Notes: generated from the sequence alone by a model not told the origin. A stretch of DNA of 64,000 nt from Microbacterium saperdae (GCF_006716345.1 NZ_VFOX01000001.1:1-64000); one strand, 5' to 3'. Positions 8,454-16,361 are shown, counted from the first letter of the stretch. Made by a program: numbers and translations.

Positions 8454-8479
8454 CGTGGGAGACGACGGAAGGACTGCGC

Positions 8480-9631
8480 ATGCGCGTACTCGGCCTGCTC
8501 TCGGGCACCTCACACGACGGCATCGACGTCACGGTGGTCGACTTCGACGAGACCGACGGCGCTCTCCGCGGCACCGTGCTGCTCGAGGACAGCATCCCCT
8601 ACGCCCCCGCGCTCCGCGCACGTCTGGTCGCCGCGCTTCCGCCCGCCCCGACGACCCTCGCCGAGGTGTGCGAACTCGACACCCTGATCGGACAGGCGTT
8701 CGCCGAGGTCGCCGCCACCGCCGCCGCGTCCGTCGGGGGAGTGGACGCGGTCTGCACCCACGGCCAGACGGTGTACCACTGGGTCGACGCGGGGCACGCG
8801 CTCGGCACGCTGCAGATCGGGCAGCCGGCGTGGATCGCCGAGCGCGTCGGCGCGCCGGTCGTGTCCGACGTGCGCATCCGCGACATCACCGTCGGCGGCC
8901 ACGGCGCCCCGCTGGTGTCGTTCCTCGACGAGCTGCTGCTGCGGGGACGCTCCGGGACCTCGGCCGCGCTGAACCTGGGCGGCATCGCGAACATCACGGT
9001 CGTCGGCGACGGCATCTCCGCCTACGACATCGGTCCGGCGAATGCCCTGGTCGATGCCGTGGTGGTCGACGAGGAGCTGAACGACCTCGGCTACGACGAG
9101 GATGCCGCGATCGCCCGCACCGGCGCCGTCGACGAGACGTTGCTCGCGACGCTGCTCGCCGACCCCTACTACGCGCTCCCCGCCCCGAAGAGCACCGGCA
9201 AGGAGCATTTCCACCTGGACTACGTGCGCGCGCAGCAGTCCGGACGGGCGATCTCGACGCCCGACCTCGTGCGCACGCTCACCGAGCTCACGGTGCAGAC
9301 CGTCGCGCAGGATGTGCGCGCGGCGGGCATCGGCTACCTCGCGGTATCGGGAGGCGGCTGCCGCAATCCGCTGATCATGGAGGGGCTGCGCGCCGCACTG
9401 CCCGAGGTCGACGTGGTGCTCGCTGATGAGCTCGGCGCCTCGGCGGACAACAAGGAAGCAGTCCTGTTCGCGCTGATCGGCTGGTGCACGATGCACGGCG
9501 TCGCCGCCGTCATCCCCGGAGGAACCGGAGCGCGTGCCCCGCGGATCCTCGGCACGATCACCCCGGGATCTGGACCCCTGCGCCTGCCGGAGCCGGTCGC
9601 CGCCGTCACCAGCCTGACGCTGCAGTCCTGA
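8480..9631 (+). CDS. anmK: anhydro-N-acetylmuramic acid kinase
   Basis: Cytosolic kinase of 383 aa that cleaves and phosphorylates 1,6-anhydro-MurNAc to MurNAc-6-phosphate in cell-wall recycling. The N-terminal nucleotide motif LLSGTSHDGIDVTVVDF matches the family (usual form GTSxDGxD). CTHGQTVYHW, AALNLGGIANITVV, YDIGPANALVDAVV and the C-terminal VSGGGCRNPLIMEGL are all present, and the length is typical. ATG at 8480 has a GGAAGG ribosome-binding site. The preceding ROK protein may act in the same amino-sugar pathway, though no etherase (MurQ) gene is in view. Confidence 0.93.
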   Translation: MRVLGLLSGTSHDGIDVTVVDFDETDGALRGTVLLEDSIPYAPALRARLVAALPPAPTTLAEVCELDTLIGQAFAEVAATAAASVGGVDAVCTHGQTVYHWVDAGHALGTLQIGQPAWIAERVGAPVVSDVRIRDITVGGHGAPLVSFLDELLLRGRSGTSAALNLGGIANITVVGDGISAYDIGPANALVDAVVVDEELNDLGYDEDAAIARTGAVDETLLATLLADPYYALPAPKSTGKEHFHLDYVRAQQSGRAISTPDLVRTLTELTVQTVAQDVRAAGIGYLAVSGGGCRNPLIMEGLRAALPEVDVVLADELGASADNKEAVLFALIGWCTMHGVAAVIPGGTGARAPRILGTITPGSGPLRLPEPVAAVTSLTLQS

Positions 9632-9658
9632 TCGGCCGAATCGGCAACCGGAGCGGTC

Positions 9659-9829
9659 TCAGCGCGGAGGGCGCTGGTCCTCGTCCCAGGGACCTTCCCA
9701 CCAGCCCGCGCGTCCGTCGCCGTCCCCCGAGCCGCGGCGGCGGGAGCGGACGAACTGCACGATGAACACCGTGAGCGAGCTCAGCAGGATCAGGAACACC
9801 ACCAGGAACAGCACGTCGGACTGATTCAT
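9659..9829 (-). CDS. small single-pass membrane protein
   Basis: Hypothetical protein of 56 aa. Residues 5-28 form one strongly hydrophobic segment (DVLFLVVFLILLSSLTVFIV), followed by a basic stop-transfer run (RSRRRG) and a polar tail rich in Gly, Asp and Trp. The predicted topology is N-out, C-in. Its ATG overlaps the stop of the upstream ydeI-like gene by 4 bp (ATGA), which supports the reading. It is the last gene of a three-gene operon (HAD-IIA phosphatase, YdeI, this). No family recognised. Confidence 0.7.
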   Translation of the reverse strand: MNQSDVLFLVVFLILLSSLTVFIVQFVRSRRRGSGDGDGRAGWWEGPWDEDQRPPR

Positions 9830-10392
9830 GGACGCTTCCCCTCTGCGGCATCCGAGACGATCTTGGCGATGCGGGCGCTGCGCGTCTCGGGACGCTTCGC
9901 CATCGCGATGTGGGTGAGGCCGAACTTCTTGACCGACTTCGGGAACGCGTCCCAATGCGCCCGTGCCTCGGGGGCGGCGTCGAGCGCGGCGGCCAACTCG
10001 TCGGGCTCGATCCCCGCCTCAGGTCCGTCGAGCATCTCCCACGCCCCGTTCGCCTTGGCGACGTCGAGCGCGCGGATGCCGGCCGGTGCCAGCAGGCCCG
10101 CTTCTTCGAGGTCGGCGATCCGGGCCTTGTTAGTCGCCGCCCAGCCGCTGGTCGCGCGCCGCGGCGAGAACCACTGCGCGTTCATGCCGTCGAAGGTGCG
10201 CACGGGGCCGTCGATCCACCCGAAGCAGAGCGCCTGTCGCACAGCATCCTCGTAGACGAGCCCGTCGACGGCGCCCCCGCGCACGTGCAGCAGCCAGACG
10301 CCGGCGGCGCGCCCGTGGTGCTCCTCGAGCCAGGCGCGCCACGCCGCGGCATCCGCCGCCGTCAGCCGCTCGCCGTCGTCGAGTGCACCCAT
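9826..10392 (-). CDS. YdeI/OmpD-associated family protein
   Basis: Soluble protein of 188 aa with the hallmarks of the YdeI/OmpD-associated family: AWRAWLEEHHGRAAGVWLLHV, then LVYEDAVRQALCFGWIDGPVR, then the C-terminal helical segment FPKSVKKFGLTHIAMAKRPETRSARIAKIV. Some relatives protect against cationic peptides or bacteriocins, but the biochemical role of the family is poorly known and none is assigned here. It starts 1 bp after the HAD-IIA gene stop and overlaps the small membrane protein gene by 4 bp. Confidence 0.85.
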   Translation of the reverse strand: MGALDDGERLTAADAAAWRAWLEEHHGRAAGVWLLHVRGGAVDGLVYEDAVRQALCFGWIDGPVRTFDGMNAQWFSPRRATSGWAATNKARIADLEEAGLLAPAGIRALDVAKANGAWEMLDGPEAGIEPDELAAALDAAPEARAHWDAFPKSVKKFGLTHIAMAKRPETRSARIAKIVSDAAEGKRP

Positions 10393-10393
10393 G

Positions 10394-11203
10394 TCAGTCC
10401 TCGTCGAGCGTCGGGATCGTGCCGGTGACGGTGGGCAGCAGGTCCGCGACCGAGTCCACGATCTCGTCGGGCCGGAACGGGTACTTCTCGATCTCGGCCT
10501 GGTCGCTGATGCCGGTGAGCACGAGGATCGTGTGCAGGCCGGCCTCGATGCCCGCCACGATGTCGGTGTCCATGCGGTCGCCGATCATGCCGGTCTTCTT
10601 CGAGTGCGCGCCGATCTTGTTGAGCGCTGACCGGAACATCATCGGGTTCGGCTTGCCGACCACGTAGGGCTCCTTGCCCGTGGCCTTGGTGATGAGCGCC
10701 GCGATCGCGCCGGTGGCCGGCATCGGGCCTTCGGCGCTGGGCCCGGTGGCGTCGGGGTTCGTGACGATGAAGCGCGAGCCGGCGTTGATGTGGCGGATGG
10801 CCTTGGTGATCGCCTCGAACGAGTAGTTGCGGGTCTCGCCGACGACCACGAAGTCCGGCTTGGTCTCGGTCATGATGAACCCGGCCTCGTGCAGCGCGGT
10901 GAGGATGCCGGCCTCGCCGATCACGAAGGCGGAGCCGCCGGGCAGCTGCTGCGCGAGGAAGTCGGCGGTGGCGAGAGCGGAGGTCCAGATGCGCTCCTCC
11001 GGAACGACGAGTCCGCTCGAGCGCAGACGGGCCGAGAGGTCGCGCGCGGTGAAGATCGAGTTGTTGGTCAGCACCAGATAGGGGATGTCGTTGCGCTCCC
11101 ACCCGGCGAGCATCTCGGACGCGCCCGGGATGGCGTCGTTCTCATGGACGAGCACGCCGTCCATGTCGGTGAGCCAGCATTCGATGTCGTCGCGGTGTGC
11201 CAT
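10394..11203 (-). CDS. HAD-IIA family (NagD-like) phosphatase
   Basis: HAD phosphatase of 269 aa. Motif I is WLTDMDGVLVHENDAIPGA near the N-terminus; motif II is LVLTNNS; the Lys of motif III sits in GKPNPMMF; motif IV is IGDRMDTDIVAGIEAGLHTILVLTG. The C2 cap places it with NagD and nucleotide or sugar phosphatases; the substrate is unknown. A GTG two codons upstream (11209) is in frame, but ATG 11203 is preferred because the leaderless -10 TAGGCT is exactly 6 nt before it, while the GTG would have no gap. First gene of an operon with YdeI and a small membrane protein. Confidence 0.88.
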   Translation of the reverse strand: MAHRDDIECWLTDMDGVLVHENDAIPGASEMLAGWERNDIPYLVLTNNSIFTARDLSARLRSSGLVVPEERIWTSALATADFLAQQLPGGSAFVIGEAGILTALHEAGFIMTETKPDFVVVGETRNYSFEAITKAIRHINAGSRFIVTNPDATGPSAEGPMPATGAIAALITKATGKEPYVVGKPNPMMFRSALNKIGAHSKKTGMIGDRMDTDIVAGIEAGLHTILVLTGISDQAEIEKYPFRPDEIVDSVADLLPTVTGTIPTLDED

Positions 11204-11209
11204 GTGCAC

Positions 11210-11215
11210 AGCCTA
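11210..11215 (-). promoter_or_regulatory. -10 hexamer TAGGCT, leaderless HAD-IIA gene
   Basis: Six bases separate TAGGCT from the ATG at 11203, which decides the start codon in favour of ATG over the GTG at 11209. Confidence 0.6.
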
Positions 11216-11307
11216 TTGCTCGCGGGTGTCCCGTACCGAGGTGCGGGCTGTGACGGGGGCTGCGGGGGAGCGGGAGTCTCGGCCGATGAGGGTTCGAGCG
11301 GCGGGTC

Positions 11308-11937
11308 TCAGGCCGTGAGCCAGATCACATCGGCCGCATGGGCGATCTCGGCCTCCGCGCCCTCGACCGAGAAGCCGCCCGCGGTCACCGACACCTCGAC
11401 GCCCACCGCGATCCCTGCGGCCTCGACCGCGCGCAGGATCTCGGGGTCGCGGTCGTCGACCCGCAGCACGCGCCCGATGTGCCCCGTCGCCGCATCCGCG
11501 AGCAGCACGAAGGGCTCGCGGTCGACGCGACCGTCGGCATCGGGGATGGCGTCACCGTGCGGATCGAACCGCGGGCGCCCCAGGCGTGCGTCGATGCCTT
11601 CCAGCAGCCGGTCGCTGATGGTGTGCTCCAGCACCTCGGCCTCGTCGTGGACCTCGTGCCAGCCGTAGTCGAACTCACGCACCAGCCAGGTCTCGATGAG
11701 CCGATGGCGCCGCACCATCGCGAGAGCGCGACGCGTTCCGGCATCCGTCAGACGCACGGCGCCGTAGGGCACGTGCGAGACGAGACCGGCGGCGGCGAGC
11801 TTCTTCACCATCTCGGTGACCGAGGAGGGGGCGATGCCGAGCTTCGCGGCGAGCACCGAGGGGGTGATCGGGGCGTCCTGCCATTCGGTGTGCGCGTAGA
11901 CGGTCTTGAGGTAGTCGTCTGCTGCCGGGGATGCCAC
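11308..11937 (-). CDS. DtxR/MntR-family metal-dependent transcriptional regulator
   Basis: Metalloregulator of 209 aa. The N-terminal winged helix (residues 5-65, recognition helix IAPSSVTEMVKKLAAAGLV) is followed by the metal-binding and dimerisation region with LIETWLVREFDYGWHEVHDEAEVLEH (about residues 80-105) and a C-terminal SH3-like FeoA domain. With Mn2+ or Fe2+ such proteins repress uptake genes. The manganese transporter gene mntH is ~360 bp upstream and carries two matching palindromes, so an MntR role is likely. The GTG start is fixed by TAGACT six bases upstream; the message appears leaderless. Confidence 0.9.
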   Translation of the reverse strand: MASPAADDYLKTVYAHTEWQDAPITPSVLAAKLGIAPSSVTEMVKKLAAAGLVSHVPYGAVRLTDAGTRRALAMVRRHRLIETWLVREFDYGWHEVHDEAEVLEHTISDRLLEGIDARLGRPRFDPHGDAIPDADGRVDREPFVLLADAATGHIGRVLRVDDRDPEILRAVEAAGIAVGVEVSVTAGGFSVEGAEAEIAHAADVIWLTA

Positions 11938-11943
11938 GCGACC

Positions 11944-11949
11944 AGTCTA
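11944..11949 (-). promoter_or_regulatory. -10 hexamer TAGACT, leaderless DtxR/MntR-type gene
   Basis: TAGACT is 6 nt upstream of the GTG at 11937. Confidence 0.6.
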
Positions 11950-11974
11950 GGTCAGCGCCCTCGGCGGGCTCGCG

Positions 11975-12277
11975 TCACGGGTTGGCGACGGCGACCAGGA
12001 TGCCGAATGCGGCCTGTCCGGCGAAGAACACCACCAGGAAGCCGAGCAGGGCGGCGAGGAGCGACAGGCGTCCGTCGAAGCCCTCGATGTCGGCGATGCC
12101 GATCTTGCGGGCACGGAACGCGAGCACGAGCGTCGCGATGCCGAGGGCGAGCTGCACCCACGGGCTGGCGAGATCGATGGTCTTCGGGAAGGCGACCAGG
12201 AGGCCGCCGATCACACCGGTCGCGATGCCGATCCAGGTGAGGATGCGGACGGTGCGGCGGGCGTGATCGGCAGACAT
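11975..12277 (-). CDS. small membrane protein, three predicted TM segments
   Basis: Hypothetical protein of 100 aa with hydrophobic segments at about residues 11-30 (TWIGIATGVIGGLLVAF), 38-54 (PWVQLALGIATLVLAF) and 72-97 (LLAALLGFLVVFFAGQAAFG). No known family recognised. It sits between the metal regulator and mntH on the same strand. Its ATG has TAGGCT 7 nt upstream, so it can be made from its own leaderless transcript. A link with manganese handling is suggested only by position. Confidence 0.75.
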   Translation of the reverse strand: MSADHARRTVRILTWIGIATGVIGGLLVAFPKTIDLASPWVQLALGIATLVLAFRARKIGIADIEGFDGRLSLLAALLGFLVVFFAGQAAFGILVAVANP

Positions 12278-12284
12278 GACTCCG

Positions 12285-12290
12285 AGCCTA
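12285..12290 (-). promoter_or_regulatory. -10 hexamer TAGGCT, leaderless small membrane protein gene
   Basis: TAGGCT lies 7 nt upstream of the ATG at 12277, inside the short gap after mntH. Confidence 0.5.
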
Positions 12291-12298
12291 TCCGCGGC

Positions 12299-13606
12299 TC
12301 AGGCGCCCGTGAGCACGAGCCACAGCAGGGCGCCGTTCAGGGCGATCAGCAGCACCGAGGCGACCACGCCGGCGGCGGTCGTCCAGACGCGGTTCGCCCA
12401 CACGCCGAGCGTGCGGCGCTGGGCCGTCAGCGCGACGAGCGGGATCAGCGCGAACGGGATGCCGAACGACAGCACGACCTGGCTGAGCACGAGTGCGAGC
12501 GTCGGGTCGACGCCGATGCCGAGGATCACGAGTGCCGGGATGAGCGTCACCAGGCGCCGGGCCAGCAGTGGCACGCGCACGTGCAGCAGGCCCTGCATGA
12601 TCTCGGCGCCGGCGTACGCGCCGACCGAGGTCGAGGCGAGACCGGAGGCGAGCAGCCCGACCGCGAAGAACGTCGCGACGACGGGGCCGAGGCCGGCGGC
12701 CAGTGCGGCGTGCGCGCCCTCGAGGGAGTCCGTACCTTCGACGCCGGCGAGGTTCGCGGCGGCCAGCAGCAGGATGCCGAGGTTCACCGAACCGGCGATG
12801 ACCATCGCGATCGACACGTCCCAGCGCGTCGCGGTGAGCAGGCGGCGGATGCGCGAGACATCGGTGCGCACGGCCTCGGCCGCGGCGTGCTGAGCGTGAT
12901 CCTGGTCTCGGAGGGATGCCGCTCCGAACCGGTCGCGGCTGAGCGCGGAGTGCGCGTAGATCGCGTGCGGCATGATCGTCGCGCCCAGGATGGATGCGGC
13001 GAGCAGCACGGATCCGGTGCCCTCGAAGCGGGGGACGAGGCCGCCCACCACGCCGGCGGGATCCGGGGGCGCGACGAAGACGCCGGCCACGAAGCCGATC
13101 GTGATGATCGCCATGAGGCCGACGATCACGAACTCGAAGTGCCGCGGTCCCCGTCGGCTCTGCACCGCCAGGAGCACCATCGAGACGGCGCCGGTGATCA
13201 CGCCGCCGAGCAGGAGCGGCACGTTGAACAGCAGGTTCAGCGCGACTGCGCCACCGATCACCTCGGCGAGGTCGGTGGCCATCGCCACCAGTTCGGCCTG
13301 CAGCCAGTACGAGCGTCGCGCCCAGCGGCTGCGGATGCGGGAGCCCAGCACCTCGGGAAGGCTCTGCCCCGTGACCACCCCGAGCTTGGCCGAGAGGTAC
13401 TGGATCAGCCAGGCCATCACGTTGCCCGCGACGACGACCCACACCAGCAGGTAGCCGTACTGCGCACCCGCCGTCATGTTGCTGGCGACGTTGCCCGGGT
13501 CGAGATACGCCACGCCCGCCACGAGTGCGGGGCCGAGCAGCCAGATGCTGCGGGGTGGAGTGGTGCGCGTCACGGGCGCCTCGGCAAGCACGGGATTTTT
13601 AGGCAT
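12299..13606 (-). CDS. mntH: Nramp-family Mn2+/divalent metal transporter MntH
   Basis: Inner-membrane proton-coupled metal importer of about 435 aa. TM1 carries the diagnostic DPGN metal-binding motif (VAYLDPGNVASNMTAGAQYGY) and TM6 has the MPH motif (ATIMPHAIYAHSAL). Around 11 hydrophobic segments are visible. An in-frame GTG at 13636 would add 10 residues, but ATG 13606 is preferred because TACGAT lies exactly 6 nt upstream. Two MntR-like palindromes, one over the start and one over the -35 region, indicate Mn-dependent repression, probably by the DtxR-type protein encoded nearby. Confidence 0.94.
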   Translation of the reverse strand: MPKNPVLAEAPVTRTTPPRSIWLLGPALVAGVAYLDPGNVASNMTAGAQYGYLLVWVVVAGNVMAWLIQYLSAKLGVVTGQSLPEVLGSRIRSRWARRSYWLQAELVAMATDLAEVIGGAVALNLLFNVPLLLGGVITGAVSMVLLAVQSRRGPRHFEFVIVGLMAIITIGFVAGVFVAPPDPAGVVGGLVPRFEGTGSVLLAASILGATIMPHAIYAHSALSRDRFGAASLRDQDHAQHAAAEAVRTDVSRIRRLLTATRWDVSIAMVIAGSVNLGILLLAAANLAGVEGTDSLEGAHAALAAGLGPVVATFFAVGLLASGLASTSVGAYAGAEIMQGLLHVRVPLLARRLVTLIPALVILGIGVDPTLALVLSQVVLSFGIPFALIPLVALTAQRRTLGVWANRVWTTAAGVVASVLLIALNGALLWLVLTGA

Positions 13607-13613
13607 GCCGAAA
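13598..13613. promoter_or_regulatory. MntR/DtxR-type operator 1 over the mntH start
   Basis: TTTAGGCATGCCGAAA is a near-perfect palindrome (7 of 8 positions symmetric). It covers the mntH ATG and predicted transcription start. Binding would block initiation. Confidence 0.65.
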
Positions 13614-13618
13614 TCGTA
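13613..13618 (-). promoter_or_regulatory. -10 hexamer TACGAT, leaderless mntH
   Basis: TACGAT lies 6 nt before ATG 13606. With a 17-bp spacer the -35 is TTTAGG, inside operator 2. Confidence 0.55.
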
Positions 13619-13625
13619 GCGGATT

Positions 13626-13641
13626 TTTCGGTACACCTAAA
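13626..13641. promoter_or_regulatory. MntR/DtxR-type operator 2 over the mntH -35
   Basis: TTTCGGTACACCTAAA has the same half-site pattern TTT(A/C)GG as operator 1, centred 28 bp away. It overlaps the mntH -35 and spacer, and its far end is about 24 bp from the divergent TrmH gene -10. Confidence 0.62.
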
Positions 13642-13664
13642 TATCTTTCGAGGATGTGTCCGGA

Positions 13665-13670
13665 TAGCCT
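13665..13670 (+). promoter_or_regulatory. -10 hexamer TAGCCT, leaderless TrmH/SpoU gene
   Basis: TAGCCT lies 6 nt upstream of the ATG at 13677. Confidence 0.6.
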
Positions 13671-13676
13671 GGCGGG

Positions 13677-14321
13677 ATGGATGAGCAGACGCCCGAGAGC
13701 GGCACGCCCGAGCGCACCACCCATGGCGTCGGGCCCTGGCCGGGTGGCGCGGACGAATGGCCTGAGGGAGAGCAGTACGACCCCGAACTGCTCGAGCTCG
13801 GAGACACGCGCAACGTGATCGACCGCTACCGCTACTGGCGGATGGAGGCCATCGTCGCGGACCTCGACACGCAGCGGCATCCGTTCCACGTCGCGATCGA
13901 GAACTGGCAGCACGACATGAACATCGGCTCGATCGTGCGCAGCGCCAACGCGTTCCTCGCCGACACCGTGCACATCATCGGCCGCCGGCGCTGGAACAAG
14001 CGCGGTGCGATGGTCACCGATCGGTACCAGCACGTCGTGCACCACGAAGACGTCGAGACCTTCGCCGCCTGGGCCGCGGAGGCGGGCATCCCGATCATCG
14101 CGGTGGACAACGTGGAAGGGTCCGTCCCGGTCGACAGGGCCGAGCTCCCCGAGCGCTGCGTGCTGCTGTTCGGTCAGGAGGGCCCGGGTCTGTCGGCGGA
14201 AGCGCTCGCCGCGGCATCCGGCCATGTCGAGATCACCCAGTACGGCTCGACGCGCTCGATCAACGCCAGCGCCGCCGCGGCCGTGATCATGTACGAGTGG
14301 TGCCGACGCTTCGCACGCTGA
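13677..14321 (+). CDS. TrmH/SpoU-family RNA 2'-O-methyltransferase
   Basis: RNA methyltransferase of 214 aa with the SPOUT knot. Motif 1 is NWQHDMNIGSIVRSANAF (residues ~75-95), motif 2 LLFGQEGPGLSAEAL and motif 3 QYGSTRSINASAAAAVIMYEW, which together bind S-adenosylmethionine and form the knotted dimer. It would methylate a ribose 2'-OH in tRNA or rRNA; the target is not clear. The first ~45 residues are an acidic, Pro/Gly-rich extension. Translation starts at ATG 13677 right behind the -10; a second in-frame ATG does not follow until the core domain. Divergent from mntH. Confidence 0.9.
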   Translation: MDEQTPESGTPERTTHGVGPWPGGADEWPEGEQYDPELLELGDTRNVIDRYRYWRMEAIVADLDTQRHPFHVAIENWQHDMNIGSIVRSANAFLADTVHIIGRRRWNKRGAMVTDRYQHVVHHEDVETFAAWAAEAGIPIIAVDNVEGSVPVDRAELPERCVLLFGQEGPGLSAEALAAASGHVEITQYGSTRSINASAAAAVIMYEWCRRFAR

Positions 14322-14389
14322 CCGCGCGCGACCACCCTCGACAGCCCGCGTCTCCGGGCGTACCGTGAGTGCCGAACGAGGAGGTTCTC

Positions 14390-14857
14390 ATGGTCGAGCT
14401 GACACCCATCCGTCCCTATCTCTGGTTCGACGATCGGGCACGGGAGGCGATGGAGTACTACGTCTCGGTGTTCCCGAACTCGTCGATCGGCGACGTCGTC
14501 CTCTATCCGGACGAATCGCTCAGCGAGCATTTCGAGGGGATGACCGGCAAGGTGCTCAACGGGGAGTTCACCCTGAACGGGGTGCCGTTCGGGTGTATCG
14601 ACGGTGGGCCGGCCTTCCGCTTCAACGAGTCGATCTCCTTCGTGATCGCCTGTGAGGACCAGGCCGAGATCGACCACTACTGGGCGGCGCTGTCCGCCGT
14701 GCCGGATGCCGAGGCCTGCGGCTGGTGCAAGGACCGCTTCGGCGTCAGCTGGCAGGTCGTCCCGGCCGGACTCGATCTCCTGCAGCAGAGCTCGGAGCAG
14801 ATCCAGGCGCTGATGCAGATGAAGAAGATCGTGATCGCCGACCTCGAGAACGCCTGA
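14390..14857 (+). CDS. PhnB-like VOC-fold protein
   Basis: Protein of 155 aa of the PhnB/3-demethylubiquinone-methyltransferase-like branch of the VOC fold. IRPYLWFDDRAREAMEYYVSVFPNSS at residues 6-31 is the hallmark, followed by FTLNGVPFGCIDGGPAFRFNESISFVI and the C-terminal CKDRFGVSWQVVPAGL. Despite the domain name these are not methyltransferases; no substrate is assigned. ATG at 14390 has an excellent GAGGAGG ribosome-binding site 5-6 nt upstream. It converges on the MATE exporter gene with 12 bp between the stops. Confidence 0.87.
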   Translation: MVELTPIRPYLWFDDRAREAMEYYVSVFPNSSIGDVVLYPDESLSEHFEGMTGKVLNGEFTLNGVPFGCIDGGPAFRFNESISFVIACEDQAEIDHYWAALSAVPDAEACGWCKDRFGVSWQVVPAGLDLLQQSSEQIQALMQMKKIVIADLENA

Positions 14858-14876
14858 GGCCCGCGAATCTCAGGCG
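14851..14876. terminator. hairpin spanning the convergent PhnB-like and MATE stop codons
   Basis: CGCCTGAG (14851-14858) pairs with CTCAGGCG (14869-14876) around a 10-nt loop, an 8-bp stem holding both stop codons. There is no U-run. Confidence 0.4.
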
Positions 14877-16192
14877 GCGGCCGACAGCCAGCGGCCCGAG
14901 CGCACCCGCCACCCCAGCGTCGCCAGGCGGGCGAGCAGATACACCCCGAAGAAGGCGAGCGAGAGCCAGATGAGTCCGGCGCTGCCATCGACTCCCACGG
15001 CGGCGATGATCCACAGCGCGGGCAGGAACGGCACGAGGTTCAGGCCACCGGCGATCGCGAGGTAGCGGGCGTCGTTCGCTCCCATGAGCACACCGTCGAG
15101 CACGAACACCACGCCGGCGACGGGCTGGGCGACCGCCAGCACGATCAGTGCCGGCTGCACCAGCTCGGCCACTGCGGGATCACCCGTGAAGACGATGCCG
15201 AGCACCCCCGAGAGCGCAGCGATCAGGCCGCCCACGATGACGCCGAACCAGGCGCCCCAGGCCACCGTGCGTCCGAGCACGCGATGCACGCGTTGCTCGT
15301 CACCGGCGCCGAGCTCCTTGCCGATCAGCGCCTGCGCGGCGATCGCGAGCGCATCGAGAGCGAACGCCGCCGCGGAGAAGATCGTGAACACGATCTGCCA
15401 GCCCGCGAGCTCCTGCGTGCCGAGGCCGGTGGCGATCCCGACGGTGGCGAGCAGCGCGACCCGCAGACTCACGGTGCGCAGGAACAGCCACCCTCCGGAG
15501 CGGGCGGTGTTGCGCAGGCCGTCGCGCTGGGCGCGCAGCGAGGCGCTGTGTTTCGTGGCCAGGCGGCGGATGACGAGTGCGTAGGCGGCGACCATGCCCC
15601 ACTGCGCCGTGATGGTGCCTGCGGCGGATCCGGCGATCCCCCAGCCGAAGCCGTAGATGAAGAGCACGTTCAGCAGGGCGTTCGCGCCGAACCCGAGCCC
15701 GGCGATCCACAGCGGGGTCACCGTGTCCTGCATGCCGCGCAGCAGCCCCGTGGCCGCGAACACGATCAGCATCGCGGGCAGGCCCCACATCGAGATCACC
15801 AGGTAGTCGTTCGCCTGGGAGGAGACCGCATCTCCGGCGCCGAAGAGCGAGACGAGCCAGGGGGCGGACACGGCGCCGACCACCGCGAGCACGGCGCCCA
15901 GGCCGAGGGCGAGCCACATGCCGTTGATTCCGACCGAGACCGCGTCCCCCGGCTGCCCGGCGCCGAAGCGACGCGCCACGGCGGGCGTCGTCGAGTAGGC
16001 GAGGAACACCATGAGCCCGACGATGGTCTGCAGGATCGCACCGGCGATGCCGAGGCCGGCCAGCGGAGTGGTGCCGAGGTGTCCGACCAGCGCGGCGTCG
16101 ACGATCAGGAACGCCGGCTCGGCGATCAGCGCGCCCAGCGCGGGGACCGCGAGCCGCAGGATCTCTCGGTTGAGGGAGATGCGCGCGGTCAT
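14870..16192 (-). CDS. MATE-family efflux transporter (DinF-like)
   Basis: Inner-membrane multidrug/toxin exporter of 440 aa with 12 hydrophobic segments in two homologous halves. LAVPALGALIAEPAFLIVDAALVGHLGTTPLAGLG at the N-terminus is typical of the DinF subgroup, which is driven by H+ or Na+ gradients. The substrate is unknown. ATG at 16192 is fixed by TAGGCT six bases upstream, so the message is leaderless. Upstream, toward the divergent DUF1992 gene, lies a hexanucleotide microsatellite. Confidence 0.9.
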   Translation of the reverse strand: MTARISLNREILRLAVPALGALIAEPAFLIVDAALVGHLGTTPLAGLGIAGAILQTIVGLMVFLAYSTTPAVARRFGAGQPGDAVSVGINGMWLALGLGAVLAVVGAVSAPWLVSLFGAGDAVSSQANDYLVISMWGLPAMLIVFAATGLLRGMQDTVTPLWIAGLGFGANALLNVLFIYGFGWGIAGSAAGTITAQWGMVAAYALVIRRLATKHSASLRAQRDGLRNTARSGGWLFLRTVSLRVALLATVGIATGLGTQELAGWQIVFTIFSAAAFALDALAIAAQALIGKELGAGDEQRVHRVLGRTVAWGAWFGVIVGGLIAALSGVLGIVFTGDPAVAELVQPALIVLAVAQPVAGVVFVLDGVLMGANDARYLAIAGGLNLVPFLPALWIIAAVGVDGSAGLIWLSLAFFGVYLLARLATLGWRVRSGRWLSAAA

Positions 16193-16198
16193 CCTCCG

Positions 16199-16204
16199 AG
16201 CCTA
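16199..16204 (-). promoter_or_regulatory. -10 hexamer TAGGCT, leaderless MATE gene
   Basis: TAGGCT lies 6 nt upstream of ATG 16192; the -35 region would lie just before the microsatellite. Confidence 0.6.
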
Positions 16205-16231
16205 TGGGCTGGCGCCGACGTCCCGTTCCCC

Positions 16232-16284
16232 GGTGCTGGTGCTGGTGCTGGTGCTGGTGCTGATGCTGATGCTGATGCTGGTCG
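16232..16284. repeat. hexanucleotide microsatellite (GGTGCT)n/(GATGCT)n
   Basis: About five GGTGCT units run directly into three GATGCT units in the 170-bp gap between the divergent MATE and DUF1992 genes. The tract is flanked by a degenerate direct repeat, GCTGGYGCCGACGT, at 16208-16221 and 16299-16312. Slippage could change the spacing of sites upstream of either gene. Confidence 0.85.
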
Positions 16285-16361
16285 CTGCCGGTGCTCCGGC
16301 TGGTGCCGACGTTTCCCCGCCGTCGTAGGGTGGAGGGAATCGGATGCCACGGAGGTGCATC

